Origin: Paenibacillus sp. SC116
GTDB taxonomy: Bacteria > Bacillota > Bacilli > Paenibacillales > Paenibacillaceae
Assembly: GCF_024733555.1 (NCBI RefSeq)
Contig: NZ_JANIOF010000001.1
Span: forward strand, 1,698,856 to 1,762,855
Length of the DNA: 64,000 nt
Reading direction: 5' to 3'
Of the stretch, positions 25,982 to 35,107 are shown piece after piece; the first letter of the stretch is position 1; each line of letters opens with the position of its first letter. Position numbers and translations under genes: made by a program. Below the pieces are notes generated by a model. That model searched no databases. It saw nothing but the letters and a program-made list of their open reading frames with translations, and was not told the DNA's origin.

Positions 25982-26012
25982 GAAAAAAGACACGCTATAT
26001 TCAGCGTGCCTT
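25982..26012 (-). terminator. Terminator of the DrrAB-type operon
   Basis: Minus-strand stem GCACGCT/AGCGTGT around GAATAT, followed by CTTTTTT. Confidence 0.82.
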
Positions 26013-26094
26013 TACGTACTATCTTAGTTAGCCCTTCTTTCAACTCATCTATTAATTTTATATTCTTATATTCCTACAATAGGCAACACGACTA

Positions 26095-26934
26095 TCACTT
26101 CACTTTTTTCATATAGAAGTAGATCGTTAGCGGTACAAATAAGACAAGCAGCAACAAGCATACACCAACACCAGCTGCAATATCGCTTGTCGATGCCGTT
26201 CCATGCATCAATCCTCTTGCTGTCGTCGCAGCAATACTAATCGGATTGAGCCCTACTATAACACCCATCCAATCTGGCATCGTATCGGGATCTACTAAAA
26301 TATTGCTAGCAAACAGCAGCGGATACATCAGCATCATGCTCGTACCAGATACCGTTTCAGGCTTCTTAACCAGCACACCCATCATAGAAAAGATCCAGCT
26401 TACACTAAATGCAAAGCAAACGATAAATAGCAAAGCCATTATCGCGCCTAAGGCGCCTCCCTCGGGTCTGAACCCCAACAACATGCCTACACAAAAGGAA
26501 ACAAGTGCAGCACTCGTATATCTTAATCCGTCCATGAGGACAGAACCTATCATCGTCGCTGGCTGCCAGAAAGGCATCGTTCGGAATCGATTATATACCC
26601 CTTTTACAATGTCCTGACATAGTGTCGTTCCGCTATACACGGTCATGGGAAGAATCGTTAGCAGAAGGAAGCCAGGTAAAAAGTATTGCAAATAGGCTGT
26701 CGTAGAACCTGCAATCGCTCCACCAAACAAATAAGTAAAGATGAGCAGCGTGAGAATAGGAGATAGTGCAACGTCCATGCCATAGACAAACAAATTGTTG
26801 CTCGTGTGCTTCCACGTTCTCCACACAAATATACGAATGGCTGTAAATGCCTTAGGACTTACTGGCTTCGAGTTCCCCGAAAATAAGGAGCTGTCTTGAG
26901 CGATTCGCGGCATCGCTTTATTGGTCGTATTCAT
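26095..26934 (-). CDS. ABC-2 type permease (DrrB-like)
   Basis: 279 residues with six hydrophobic segments and the ABC-2 core motif region (FLLLTILPMTVYSGTTLCQD, then GVYNRFRTMPFW). It partners the ATPase encoded just upstream, with a 4-bp ATGA overlap. Exporters of this class (DrrAB, antibiotic and polyketide export) move hydrophobic compounds outward. No biosynthetic genes are nearby, so a resistance or self-protection role is likely, substrate unknown. Confidence 0.9.
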   Translation of the reverse strand: MNTTNKAMPRIAQDSSLFSGNSKPVSPKAFTAIRIFVWRTWKHTSNNLFVYGMDVALSPILTLLIFTYLFGGAIAGSTTAYLQYFLPGFLLLTILPMTVYSGTTLCQDIVKGVYNRFRTMPFWQPATMIGSVLMDGLRYTSAALVSFCVGMLLGFRPEGGALGAIMALLFIVCFAFSVSWIFSMMGVLVKKPETVSGTSMMLMYPLLFASNILVDPDTMPDWMGVIVGLNPISIAATTARGLMHGTASTSDIAAGVGVCLLLLVLFVPLTIYFYMKKVK

Positions 26935-27878
26935 GATACTGCCTCCTTGTTCGGAGGATGAAGCAGAGCTAGAAACACCTCATCCATGCTTGGATCACTA
27001 AGTGTAAAATGAGCAATCGGCATATCATTGTCTAATAGAAGTTGAATAATTTGATTCGCACGTCTAGCTTCTGTTACTGGTATTTTTAACAACAAAGGAT
27101 CTGTATCTTGCAGCAAAGTAAGATGGTGGCTAACAAGTAATCGTTCGATATCGATAGCATTCACCTGATACAGCAGCTGAATAGACAACGTCTTCCCCCC
27201 GGTCGAGGCCTTCAACTGAATCGGTGTACCTTCGGCTACTACCGTTCCTTTGTCGATAATAACGATCCGATCTGCCAACTGATCCGCTTCTTCTAAATAC
27301 TGCGTTGTTAACAACACGGTCGTTCCCCGCTTCAGCAGCGTTCGCACTACCTCCCACACTTGCATACGACTTTGCAGATCAAGCCCCGTTGTAGGTTCAT
27401 CTAGAAAAATAACTTCCGGTTGATTGATAACACTCGCTAAAATATCCAACCGTCTCCGCATACCACCTGAGTAAGTTTGTACGATTCTATCTTTCGCATC
27501 CGACAGTCCGAATGATTCTATCAGTTCATCTGCCAATATACGTGCTTCCTTCGCAGAATAGCCATACAATCGCGCGATCATAACAATGTTCTGATGCCCT
27601 GTCAGCCCTTCATCAAGTGCCGCAAATTGCCCCGTCAAGCTGATATTCTGTCGTACGTCATTCGCTTGCATCGCTGCATCGTATCCTGCTACGACGGCTA
27701 CGCCTCCATCGGGCTTGATGAGCGTGCTAAGCATATTTACGATCGTCGTTTTCCCTGCTCCATTTGGACCAAGCAAAGCCAATAACTCGCCTTTTTTCAC
27801 TTGCAAATCTACGCCTTTAACGACTTCGATACCGTTATACGACTTTCTTAATCCGCTCGCTTCTATCGCATATGGCAT
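26931..27878 (-). CDS. ABC transporter ATPase (DrrA-like)
   Basis: 315 residues from the ATG at 27878 (MPYAIEASGLRKSYNGIEVV); the longer open frame upstream carries no family sequence. Walker A GPNGAGKTT, signature YSGGMRRRLDI, Walker B VIFLDEPTTGLD, H-loop TTQYLEEADQLADR, plus the DrrA C-terminal domain (about 225-315) containing TLSDPSMDEVFLALL. It pairs with the permease gene that overlaps its stop codon. Confidence 0.92.
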   Translation of the reverse strand: MPYAIEASGLRKSYNGIEVVKGVDLQVKKGELLALLGPNGAGKTTIVNMLSTLIKPDGGVAVVAGYDAAMQANDVRQNISLTGQFAALDEGLTGHQNIVMIARLYGYSAKEARILADELIESFGLSDAKDRIVQTYSGGMRRRLDILASVINQPEVIFLDEPTTGLDLQSRMQVWEVVRTLLKRGTTVLLTTQYLEEADQLADRIVIIDKGTVVAEGTPIQLKASTGGKTLSIQLLYQVNAIDIERLLVSHHLTLLQDTDPLLLKIPVTEARRANQIIQLLLDNDMPIAHFTLSDPSMDEVFLALLHPPNKEAVS

Positions 27879-28105
27879 ATCCCACCGTCTCCCCCTCTGT
27901 ATTAGAACCATTAAGTCTTCACTATCTATAAAACTACCGACTACCTTAAAAGTCCGGGTGCTTTTCCAGCACGATCTCGACTGCCCCGCCAACTCCATCA
28001 CCAGACTTTTAAAAGCCCGATCATTTCGTATCGGCTGCGCTATCGAGATTCTTCTACTCACCACTCACTGTTGTCATCAAAATTCAGATTCCAGCCTTAT
28101 TTTTC

Positions 28106-28924
28106 TTATATAAAACGATCTTTATGTTCAGATGCCCACTCTGCAAACGTCTTAGCGCGTCTTCCTACTACAAGCTCTACGGTAGGCAATACCGTGTATC
28201 CGACTTCAGGTGGATTTTTGCCCATCTCGACAAAGAAATCGATATCAGTCTCTTCATAGCCTTGTTCGCTCCAACGTTCACGAGCTTGCTCTTCTGTTAG
28301 CTCAATAAATTGAATCTCCTTGCCAATTGCATCACTAATGACCTGCACAGCTTCGATACGAGTAAGCACTTCTGGGCCCGTAATAAAATAGCTTTGCTTA
28401 TGATGCCCGCCATCTACTAATGCCGCTACCGCCACACTTGCAATGTCTGCTTCATGCACTCTTGAGCTCGGCACACTGCCAAAAGGCTCACGCACAACGC
28501 CTTCTGTACGAATAGAGTCTGTCCAATCGATTAACGTATTCGCCATCACTTCCACTGGCTTAAAGAATGTCCACTCCATGCCGCTGCGTTGCACTGCTGC
28601 TTCCACCTCACCTTCATAGCCTACCAATACCGTCACGCGGCGAACACCAGCTTTTTCCGCCATTTCGATAAGAGTAGGATTCGTTTGCAAATAGCCATCT
28701 GCACTTAAGCTCGAAGTAATCACGTGTAGTCCAGTTACGCCTTCCAATGCAGCTTGCAGCGTCTCAGGTGCGTTCAGATCACCCGCTACCACTTCTACAC
28801 TGGCAGGTAAATTTGCTTTTTCCGGGTTGCGCGATAAGGCGCGCACACGCTCTCCTTTTTCCACTAACTGATTCACGATATGTCTTCCCACTGTACCTGT
28901 TGCGCCTGTCACTAAAATTGTCAT
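28106..28924 (-). CDS. NmrA-like NAD(P)H-binding reductase (QorB/YtfG-like)
   Basis: 272 residues. Rossmann motif TGATGTVGRHIVNQL at 6-20, acidic/basic dinucleotide region RALSRNPEKA, and EWTFFKPVEVMANTLIDW where an SDR active-site region would lie, without the YxxxK pair. It resembles atypical SDRs such as quinone oxidoreductase 2. It is transcribed in the same direction as, and downstream of, a WYL regulator gene that may control it. AGGAGG lies before the ATG. Confidence 0.87.
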   Translation of the reverse strand: MTILVTGATGTVGRHIVNQLVEKGERVRALSRNPEKANLPASVEVVAGDLNAPETLQAALEGVTGLHVITSSLSADGYLQTNPTLIEMAEKAGVRRVTVLVGYEGEVEAAVQRSGMEWTFFKPVEVMANTLIDWTDSIRTEGVVREPFGSVPSSRVHEADIASVAVAALVDGGHHKQSYFITGPEVLTRIEAVQVISDAIGKEIQFIELTEEQARERWSEQGYEETDIDFFVEMGKNPPEVGYTVLPTVELVVGRRAKTFAEWASEHKDRFI

Positions 28925-29003
28925 TATAAATTCCTCCTAATTAGATATGATGGGTATTACTAGTAAAAAACGATTTCATGTTTCCAAGCGAACCGATTGT
29001 GAT

Positions 29004-29897
29004 CTACTTTACATAGCGCTCTTGAACTCGCTTGATTTCTTCCATCAGCTCATCTTTTAAATCTTCAGGTGATAGGATTTCAACTTTGGAGCCGTAGCTT
29101 AAAATAACGGAGATCGCATATTCTCTTAAATAGAATTCCTTATGGACATCGATGTGCGTACCGAGGTGAATGCATTCATCTCGAAACTGTTCCGTTACTC
29201 GGGGCTGAGCAGACAAATCAAATCGCAAATGAGCCACTGTCCCGCGAACTTCTTCTACGTCAGGTGAATCAACCAATTCCCTAGGCTGGAACGTCACTTC
29301 CGTGACTTCGACTTGCCCCATCCGCGACACGCGGAACAATCGCTTGGCCTTTTTGCCTAAGCAGTAGCCATCCAAATACCAGAACCCGCGCTCCCAATAC
29401 AGATGAATCGGTTCCAATTGTCTATTGGTACTATCACCTGTTGCATTGGTATATGAAAAATGAATGATTCTACGGTCATTGACCGCTTGGTGTAACGTTT
29501 GGATAATCGCTTTCTCACTTTCAGAGGCGTTCAGTGCAAAGATTAGCTTTTCATGGTCACCATGACTGAGCAGTGCAGGCTGCAAACTGCCAAGCTTATT
29601 CACTAAAGAAGTGATTTGCTCTCCGAATGCGCCCTCCATGCCCTTTAACAAGTTGTAAATGACCGTAAAGTCCTGCATTGAAAAATGCTGCTTCGTTAAA
29701 AAGAAACCTTCCATCAATTCGAAGCCGCCATCTGTACCCGCAAATGAAACAACAGGTATGCCTGATTGGTTGATAAGCTCAATATCCCGATATATCGTTC
29801 GAATCGATACCTCAAACCGTGAAGAAAGCTCGGTTGCTGTCACTCTTTTCTTGGACATCAATTCCATCGTAATGCCAAGCAGTCTATCTAATCGCAT
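29004..29897 (-). CDS. WYL-domain transcriptional regulator (YafY-like)
   Basis: 297 residues. N-terminal DeoR-type HTH (1-60): RLLGITMELMSKKRVTATEL and FEVSIRTIYRDIELINQSGI. WYL domain (about 130-220) with RRIIHFSYTN and LEPIHLYWERGFWYLDGYC (WxL variant of the WYL triad), then the WCX C-terminal extension to 295. It usually regulates a neighbouring gene; the NmrA-like gene downstream is the best candidate. A palindrome 61 bp upstream (29958-29978) may be its autoregulatory site. Confidence 0.92.
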   Translation of the reverse strand: MRLDRLLGITMELMSKKRVTATELSSRFEVSIRTIYRDIELINQSGIPVVSFAGTDGGFELMEGFFLTKQHFSMQDFTVIYNLLKGMEGAFGEQITSLVNKLGSLQPALLSHGDHEKLIFALNASESEKAIIQTLHQAVNDRRIIHFSYTNATGDSTNRQLEPIHLYWERGFWYLDGYCLGKKAKRLFRVSRMGQVEVTEVTFQPRELVDSPDVEEVRGTVAHLRFDLSAQPRVTEQFRDECIHLGTHIDVHKEFYLREYAISVILSYGSKVEILSPEDLKDELMEEIKRVQERYVK

Positions 29898-29957
29898 GTA
29901 CCTCTCTCCTCATCACCGCCATCCTCACATATGATAATGGCATCATAATATACGAAC

Positions 29958-29978
29958 CCTGACATCTTATATGTCAGG
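29958..29978. promoter_or_regulatory. Inverted repeat upstream of the WYL regulator
   Basis: CCTGACAT-CTTAT-ATGTCAGG, perfect 8-bp arms with a 5-base centre, without a U-run. It sits in the divergent gap between the WYL gene and the acetyltransferase gene. Possible WYL binding site. Confidence 0.55.
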
Positions 29979-30176
29979 ATTAAATCATGACTTTTAAAAA
30001 TGGACAATAAAAATTTCAAAATGGGTTATACACACACATTCACGGCTCGGCTCATTGTATCGATACAAATCGTTTTTCCATGTATTGTTTGATTTAACAG
30101 TTAGATCTATGATGGTAAGTAGAAGCGATAACAACACGAATTCGTCAGCAGACCTAATTTATGGGAGGAACGATGG

Positions 30177-30974
30177 ATGAGTACCCTTAGTGCGTTATTT
30201 CTAAAACGAATTGGCTACACCACCAGTGAGCAAGATCCGCATGAAAAGATCACATTTGACCAGTTGCCCCAGATCCTCGAATTAGCATCGACTACAATCC
30301 CTTTCGAGAATTTGCGCGTATTGACTCATCGTACAAGAGATATTACAAGAGAGCATTTGGTCGAAGATATCCTCATTCATAACGAAGGCGGCATATGTTA
30401 TGAGCTGAATGCGCTTTTTTATTTATTTTTGGTCGATAACGGCTTTGATGCCGCATTTACAAGAGCCATTATTTACGATAATGAAGCAAAAGAATATATT
30501 GCATGGGGTCGAACGCATGTGACGATTCTGCTCAAGCATGAGGAACAAACGTATCTGGTTGATGCAGGTGTTGGCGGAAATTTGCCATTGAAGCCTGTCC
30601 CACTAACTGGTGAAACAGTTACGTCTAGTAATGGTGAGTTTCGGGTGACAACAGTCGATCATGAACTCGGCAACTATGTATATGAGATCAAGTTAAAACA
30701 TAAAGATACCGATTGGCACATCAATTATATTTTTGATTCCAATATGCTGTTATCTGACTTAGCAGAATGTACGGAAGTGCAGCAAATTGTCGTCGAGCAT
30801 CCAGATTCGCATTTTAACAAAGGTCCACTCATTACGAAGTTAACGAGTACAGGTAACGTAACCTTAACAGGCAGCTCCTTTACGAAATGGGAAGATGGAG
30901 TTGTTACGAAGGAAAAGATCGATGATGAGACATTCTCGAAATTACTACAAGATCATTTTGGATTGAAACAATGA
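30177..30974 (+). CDS. Arylamine N-acetyltransferase (NAT)
   Basis: 265 residues, the usual NAT length. Catalytic triad visible: Cys in EGGICYELNALF (about 72), His in WGRTHVTIL (about 110) and Asp in YLVDAGVGGN (about 125). The N-terminal STTIPFENLRVL is characteristic. It transfers acetyl from acetyl-CoA to arylamines and hydrazines. GGGAGGAA precedes the ATG by 6 bases. Single gene, divergent from the WYL regulator, ended some 195 bp downstream by a strong hairpin. Confidence 0.94.
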   Translation: MSTLSALFLKRIGYTTSEQDPHEKITFDQLPQILELASTTIPFENLRVLTHRTRDITREHLVEDILIHNEGGICYELNALFYLFLVDNGFDAAFTRAIIYDNEAKEYIAWGRTHVTILLKHEEQTYLVDAGVGGNLPLKPVPLTGETVTSSNGEFRVTTVDHELGNYVYEIKLKHKDTDWHINYIFDSNMLLSDLAECTEVQQIVVEHPDSHFNKGPLITKLTSTGNVTLTGSSFTKWEDGVVTKEKIDDETFSKLLQDHFGLKQ

Positions 30975-31168
30975 ATAATAGTGGAACCAACATACCAAGC
31001 TATACACGCGCTAGATTCAGGTTCTAGCGTCCTTCTATTGACTCTGTCTGCTACACGCTACAACTCCTCACGGAATCATACACGGTCACCTTGGATATGC
31101 CAGTTGGACGCATTTAAAGGGTTGGAAAATTATCAACATACGATCACCATTCATGCGAATGAATACGC

Positions 31169-31200
31169 AAAAAACGCTTGGAAATCTCCAAGCGTTTTTT
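31169..31200. terminator. Perfect bidirectional terminator
   Basis: AAAAAACGCTTGGA pairs exactly with TCCAAGCGTTTTTT around a short loop. The gap 30975-31525 around it shows no convincing gene. Confidence 0.9.
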
Positions 31201-31379
31201 ATCTATTTTCCATCTATTATGCTGCGAAAAAGGTGGAGAAATTTTCGCTTCGCTACCTATATCCCGTTAACGGTTGCCATTGAGGCTATCCAGCTTATAT
31301 TTGCTTATTTTGAAATGTAAAGGGTGTCACAGCGCTTATTTACTAGATCGAACCTTAAACTGAACTATTTTTGCCCAAA

Positions 31380-31465
31380 TAAGCTCTCTGGCGACCATTA
31401 AAATCTTAAAGGAGCCACTTTCGCGAAAATAACGTCTATGACGCCCGTTAGAGAAAGCACTCCAC
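31380..31465. repeat. Possible dispersed intergenic repeat
   Basis: The stretch AAAGGAGCCACTTTCGCGAA (about 31411-31430) resembles AAAGGAGCACCTGCTTCGTTTTCGCGAAAT in the gap at about 25641-25671 (shared AAAGGAGC and TTCGCGAAA). Both lie in gene-free DNA. A family of noncoding repeats is suspected; evidence is limited to this partial similarity. Confidence 0.3.
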
Positions 31466-31525
31466 GTAAGATAGTACTAGCATCGTAAAACATCGTAAAT
31501 GGTACCATAAGTACGCTTCTTTCGG

Positions 31526-32389
31526 CTACGAGATACGTGTCAACTTATCAGGATTTCGAACAATATAAATGTTCTGCAATTTTCCTTTCCTCATATCCAA
31601 GAAGAACACTGATTGTACAACACCATTGCTCCGAATGACAATTCCCGTTTGACCGCTAATTGGTACCAACTCCACTGCAAAGTCGCCTGCTTCGTTCTGA
31701 GGCCAATTTCGACGAATGCCCAACAAGAAGCGAGCGACGCGCTTACTCGTCACAATTGGTTTAACCGCAGCGGTTACTTTACCGCCTCCATCAGACAAGA
31801 GCACCGCATCCTCAGCAAGCATGGAAAGTACTTTGTCGACTTTGCCAAGTGATAACGCTGCAAGAAACTGCTGAACCCATTCTTCTCCGATGCAGCCTTT
31901 GCCGATTAGCTCCTCTTCGGACACACCCATTTTCCCTCTTGCTCGGCTCATAAGCTTACGGCAGTTTAATTCACTCTTGTCAATTAACTCAGCAATGGTG
32001 GGATAATCAAAGCCCATCGCTTCCCTAAGGACAAATACAGCACGTTCGGCTGGAGTCAATCGTTCAAGAAGCGCAAGAATCGCATAGGATAGCAGGTCAT
32101 TGCGGACGACTGCCTCGAAGCTATCATCATTCATCGTTGGGATCGGCTCTGGCAGCCATGGGCCGACGTACTGCTCGCGGCGCTTTCTCGCTGAGCGGAG
32201 CAGGTCTAGACAACGATTCGTAATCATTTTGCACAAATAGGCTTTCGGTTCCTTTAATCGTTCTGGATTGACGCTTTGTACTTTTACGAACACATCTTGA
32301 ACAGCATCTTCCGCATCAGCGGCAGAACCGGTTAATTGGTAGGCAAGACGGAACAGTAGGCCACGATATTTTTCGTAAAGTTCAATCAT
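31526..32389 (-). CDS. ECF41-group sigma factor with SnoaL-like C-terminal extension
   Basis: 287 residues. Sigma-2 region (10-75) with LTGSAADAEDAVQDVFVKVQ, sigma-4 region (about 105-160) with LTPAERAVFVLREAMGFDYP, then a C-terminal SnoaL-like domain (about 175-285). The three ECF41 hallmark motifs are all present: WLPEP in the linker, DGGGK in the extension, and NPDKL near the end. In this group the extension acts in place of an anti-sigma factor. The gene follows an oxidoreductase gene by 49 bp, the usual ECF41 partner type, and an ECF41-type promoter precedes that gene. Confidence 0.93.
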   Translation of the reverse strand: MIELYEKYRGLLFRLAYQLTGSAADAEDAVQDVFVKVQSVNPERLKEPKAYLCKMITNRCLDLLRSARKRREQYVGPWLPEPIPTMNDDSFEAVVRNDLLSYAILALLERLTPAERAVFVLREAMGFDYPTIAELIDKSELNCRKLMSRARGKMGVSEEELIGKGCIGEEWVQQFLAALSLGKVDKVLSMLAEDAVLLSDGGGKVTAAVKPIVTSKRVARFLLGIRRNWPQNEAGDFAVELVPISGQTGIVIRSNGVVQSVFFLDMRKGKLQNIYIVRNPDKLTRIS

Positions 32390-32438
32390 AGACTGCCTCC
32401 TTAATGAGAACTACACCTCGATGTGTCATGTGCTGTTC

Positions 32439-33617
32439 TCACACCATACTGACATGATCCCATAATATTTTCTTCGTTTTATACGCCAATTTACCTGTGA
32501 GGATTATATCAAGTCCCCATTTATGCGTCCATAATAAGCCTCGGTCTGGTCCAAGTCCAATCGAGAAAGATTCAAGAACTCCTTTGTGCTGCGGAGCTTG
32601 GCGTCCCGTCAAGTCTGCAAAGATGATTTTCCCTAGCCGCTGGGCTTGCGGAATGGCCTCTTTGCACGTCATTTGATCCGCCTTGCCGCTCTCCATATCA
32701 ACCACATGCGCACAATCACCAACCGCATAAATGCCTTGTGCTGACGCTACGCGATAGCATTCATCTACGATAATTTTGCCATCGTCGGTAAGAGGCAGCG
32801 TCATCTGACGCAAAGCTGGATTTGCTATAAGACCAAGCGCCCAAATCGTTAAGCCAACAGGCAGCTTAGCACCACTGGACAACATAAGATGGCCATCTTC
32901 TTCGCGTAACACCTTCGTACCATGATGAACAATGACGCCTCCTTCAGCCAATGTGCTTTCCAGTTTGCGCGAAGCCTTAGCAGGCCCTTCCGTAAATAAT
33001 CGCTCCTGAGCATTCAATAGATGTACCTTCACCTTGGCAGGATCGATCCCCATATGAACAGCTTCCGCCCGCATCGCGTATGCCAGTTCAGCCGCCGTCT
33101 CGATCCCAGTTATACCCGCTCCCGCAACTGCTACCGTTAATAATTGCTCCCTTTCCTGTTCTCCTTTCACAGCGGCAAGCTTCATATTGTTATACCACTG
33201 CTCGCGCATACGTGCTGCTGTATGAATATCGCTTAACGAAATGCCCCCTTGGCTCGGCTCCGGCTGACGCGCGACACTGCCAATCGCTACTACAAGTAGA
33301 TCATAATCGATACGATGGTCCTGCCCTTCTGTGTCTTTGTACAGCAGCCACTTCTTATCGCTCTCCACATGCTGCAGCGCACCTTGAACGAACTTCGCAT
33401 CCTCCTGTAGGATGCGCTCCCAAGGAATCGTAATTGGTTCATTGGATACTGCCGGGCGGAATAACAGCACTTTCCGCACATGGTAAGGATGTTTATCCAA
33501 TAAAATGAGACGAAGCTTCCGATTCACTTCTTTTTCTTGAAAGGCTTTGCGTATCGCCTTTATAGCGTGAATCCCAGCGAAACCTCCACCAACTACAACA
33601 CAAGTCAATTCTTTCAT
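32439..33617 (-). CDS. FAD-dependent NADH dehydrogenase type 2-like oxidoreductase
   Basis: 392 residues. FAD-binding GGGFAGIHAIKAI at 9-21, NAD-binding GAGITGIETAAELA (about 165-178), and GIYAVGDCAHV for the flavin phosphate/ATG site. Family of NDH-2/YumB-type pyridine nucleotide-disulphide oxidoreductases; a C-terminal membrane-anchoring helix is possible (IGLGPDRGLLWTHKWGLDII). ECF41 sigma genes are usually next to a carboxymuconolactone decarboxylase, oxidoreductase or epimerase (COE); this is the oxidoreductase type. AAAGGAG lies upstream. Confidence 0.9.
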   Translation of the reverse strand: MKELTCVVVGGGFAGIHAIKAIRKAFQEKEVNRKLRLILLDKHPYHVRKVLLFRPAVSNEPITIPWERILQEDAKFVQGALQHVESDKKWLLYKDTEGQDHRIDYDLLVVAIGSVARQPEPSQGGISLSDIHTAARMREQWYNNMKLAAVKGEQEREQLLTVAVAGAGITGIETAAELAYAMRAEAVHMGIDPAKVKVHLLNAQERLFTEGPAKASRKLESTLAEGGVIVHHGTKVLREEDGHLMLSSGAKLPVGLTIWALGLIANPALRQMTLPLTDDGKIIVDECYRVASAQGIYAVGDCAHVVDMESGKADQMTCKEAIPQAQRLGKIIFADLTGRQAPQHKGVLESFSIGLGPDRGLLWTHKWGLDIILTGKLAYKTKKILWDHVSMV

Positions 33618-33650
33618 TCCAATCCTCTCCTTTTTCGTGTTTCACAATAG

Positions 33651-33677
33651 AACGAGGAAGGGTTCGTTTTTGTGACA
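33651..33677 (-). promoter_or_regulatory. ECF41-type promoter before the oxidoreductase-sigma operon
   Basis: On the minus strand TGTCACA (33671-33677), 16 bases, then CGTT (33651-33654), 34 bases before the oxidoreductase ATG. The published ECF41 consensus is TGTCACA-N16-CGTC, so only the last base differs. This supports autoregulation of the operon by the sigma factor it encodes. Confidence 0.85.
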
Positions 33678-33750
33678 TATCGTAATCCAATGAAATAAAA
33701 ACACCTTACAGCGATGATTAGATTGAATGATTAAATAAGTAAAAAAATGA

Positions 33751-33792
33751 AAAACCACCTGCCCTGGATTTTTATCCATCGAAGGTGGTTTC
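33751..33792 (-). terminator. Terminator downstream of the structured element
   Basis: Minus-strand AACCACCT/AGGTGGTT hairpin followed by TTTCATTTTTTT. No protein gene on the minus strand ends near it; the next upstream element is the inverted-repeat element 33812-33953. Confidence 0.75.
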
Positions 33793-33811
33793 GTCAATGT
33801 TAGGCTTTAAC

Positions 33812-33953
33812 ATCTCACATTCCGCACGCTTGGCATCTGGTGGCAAGTGGATTTTTTAGGTGCAAACAAGCGGTTAAACGGATGTAGCGATGGTTCAAGG
33901 AGCAAAAACCATCGCCGCTTGCCCCGGTCTGGCAGTGGTGCGCAATGTGAGAT
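33812..33953. repeat. 142-bp nested inverted-repeat element (structured RNA or MITE-like)
   Basis: Outer arms at 33812-33827 and 33938-33953 pair at 15 of 16 positions (ATCTCACATT...GCAC with GTGC...AATGTGAGAT). Inside, CAAGCGG (33867-33873) can pair with CCGCTTG (33915-33921), and GCGATGGTT (33887-33895) pairs with AACCATCGC (33907-33915); the last two share one base. No ORF. Terminators flank both sides (33751-33792 and 33963-34007), so a small minus-strand RNA is possible; a miniature mobile element is the other reading. Confidence 0.6.
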
Positions 33954-33962
33954 TTTAGAGAG

Positions 33963-34007
33963 AAAATAACAGAAGGGGCTGCTAAAAGTAGTCCCTTCTG
34001 TTATTTT
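33963..34007. terminator. Strong bidirectional terminator
   Basis: Perfect 15-bp stem AAAATAACAGAAGGG/CCCTTCTGTTATTTT with A/T-rich ends giving U tracts on both strands; it ends the decayed gene at 34020-34484. Confidence 0.9.
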
Positions 34008-34019
34008 CCGCTTCAAAAA

Positions 34020-34484
34020 TCAACTTCTAATAGTTATGCACCAACTCTCATTCAGAGGGGCTTCAAAATCTGAGAGAACAAGAGTGGAGCGTGAAAAATG
34101 TTTTCTACTAATGACTTCATCTTCATAATCATAGCCGTTCCAGAGATGCCAGATTTCCAAGTTTATTTCTTCATCAAGAGTCATAACATAATTATATAAA
34201 TAATTTGCTCGATTCATATCAGAAACACTGACTGTATAAATATGATTGAAATCAGAATAATTGCTCATGATTGTTAATGCATATGAAGCATCTTGTATTA
34301 GAAAAGGATTAGAGGCTGCTGGATCAACATAAAGAACTTTTTAATCTTCATCCATTTCTTTCCAAGGCACTGGGCCATCCGGAACATTCATACGAATCAT
34401 ATCACCTACAGTTAAAATCTCTTGTCCTCTAGGTTTAATCTCGGGAATCGGACGATCTGCTGCTATATAGAATTCGAAACTCAT
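34020..34484 (-). pseudogene. Unknown protein gene interrupted by an in-frame TAA
   Basis: An open frame starts at ATG 34484 (MSFEFYIAADRPIPEIKPRG), reads 47 codons to a TAA at 34341-34343, then continues in the same frame (VLYVDPAASNPFLIQDASYA, then IYTVSVSDMNRANY) to the stop at 34020. Read through, it would be a protein of about 154 residues. The continuity suggests a single nonsense mutation. I do not recognise the family; short proteins with this N-terminus occur in immunity-like or unknown roles, but no function is claimed. Confidence 0.75.
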
Positions 34485-34537
34485 CTTAAACTTCACCCTA
34501 CCTTCATACGTTCTTTCAATAATAAATGCAGTGCTAG

Positions 34538-35010
34538 TTACTCCGCATCAATCTCGATTCGCATCATCGTAGACTCGTACCCACCACCATCCGGGTATAC
34601 CCATCTGCCCGAATTGACATTCCCATCGGCACTGAACTCACCTTTGAAGTAAGCAGGAGATCCCTTTTCACCGCCCCAAATTATCAGCGTATCGCCATCT
34701 ATTTTATTTCGTACACATAGTCCAACGTATTGCCCATGCTGTCATAGTAACGCGACTTAATATCCTTGCTCGGCGCCTCGCCAAAGGGCTGCACATGACC
34801 GATAATCTCGATCCCTTTCACATCTTGACCATATTGCTTCAACTGGATGTCTTGGAGAAGAAAGAATCCGCCTTCCATCCATCTGTAAGTGACGATCCCT
34901 TCCACACCTCCGCTTACCTTCCAACTTCCAACTAGACGATTCAAAGCTTGCATATCAGGATTTGGTGTTGGTGCTGTATAAGCGCCTGTTTCCATAAGAT
35001 TATCTGTCAT
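34538..35010 (-). pseudogene. Frameshifted DUF1579-like lipocalin-type protein
   Basis: The start ATG at 35010 follows GGAGG (MTDNLMETGAYTAPTPNPDM). The frame reads LVGSWKVSGGVEGIVTYRWM and ends prematurely at 34699 after LDYVYEIK. In another frame directly after this point comes DGDTLIIWGGEKGSPAYFKG then VYPDGGGYESTMMRIEIDAE with a stop at 34538. Adding one A in the A-run near 34702 would join them into EIKIDGDT. A single-base loss (or sequencing error) has broken one gene of about 157 residues. Confidence 0.82.
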
Positions 35011-35107
35011 AAGATGATTCCTCCTTATATTTACATGTACGAGTATCATTTCGGTGTATCTGTTCCCGTCCCGTATCTATGTCTGAACCGTCATGTGATT
35101 GTGAATC

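Noticed and set aside
27879-28064. 62-residue N-terminal extension of the DrrA-like ATPase
   Set aside because: It has no resemblance to ABC ATPases and precedes the usual start; treated as non-coding.
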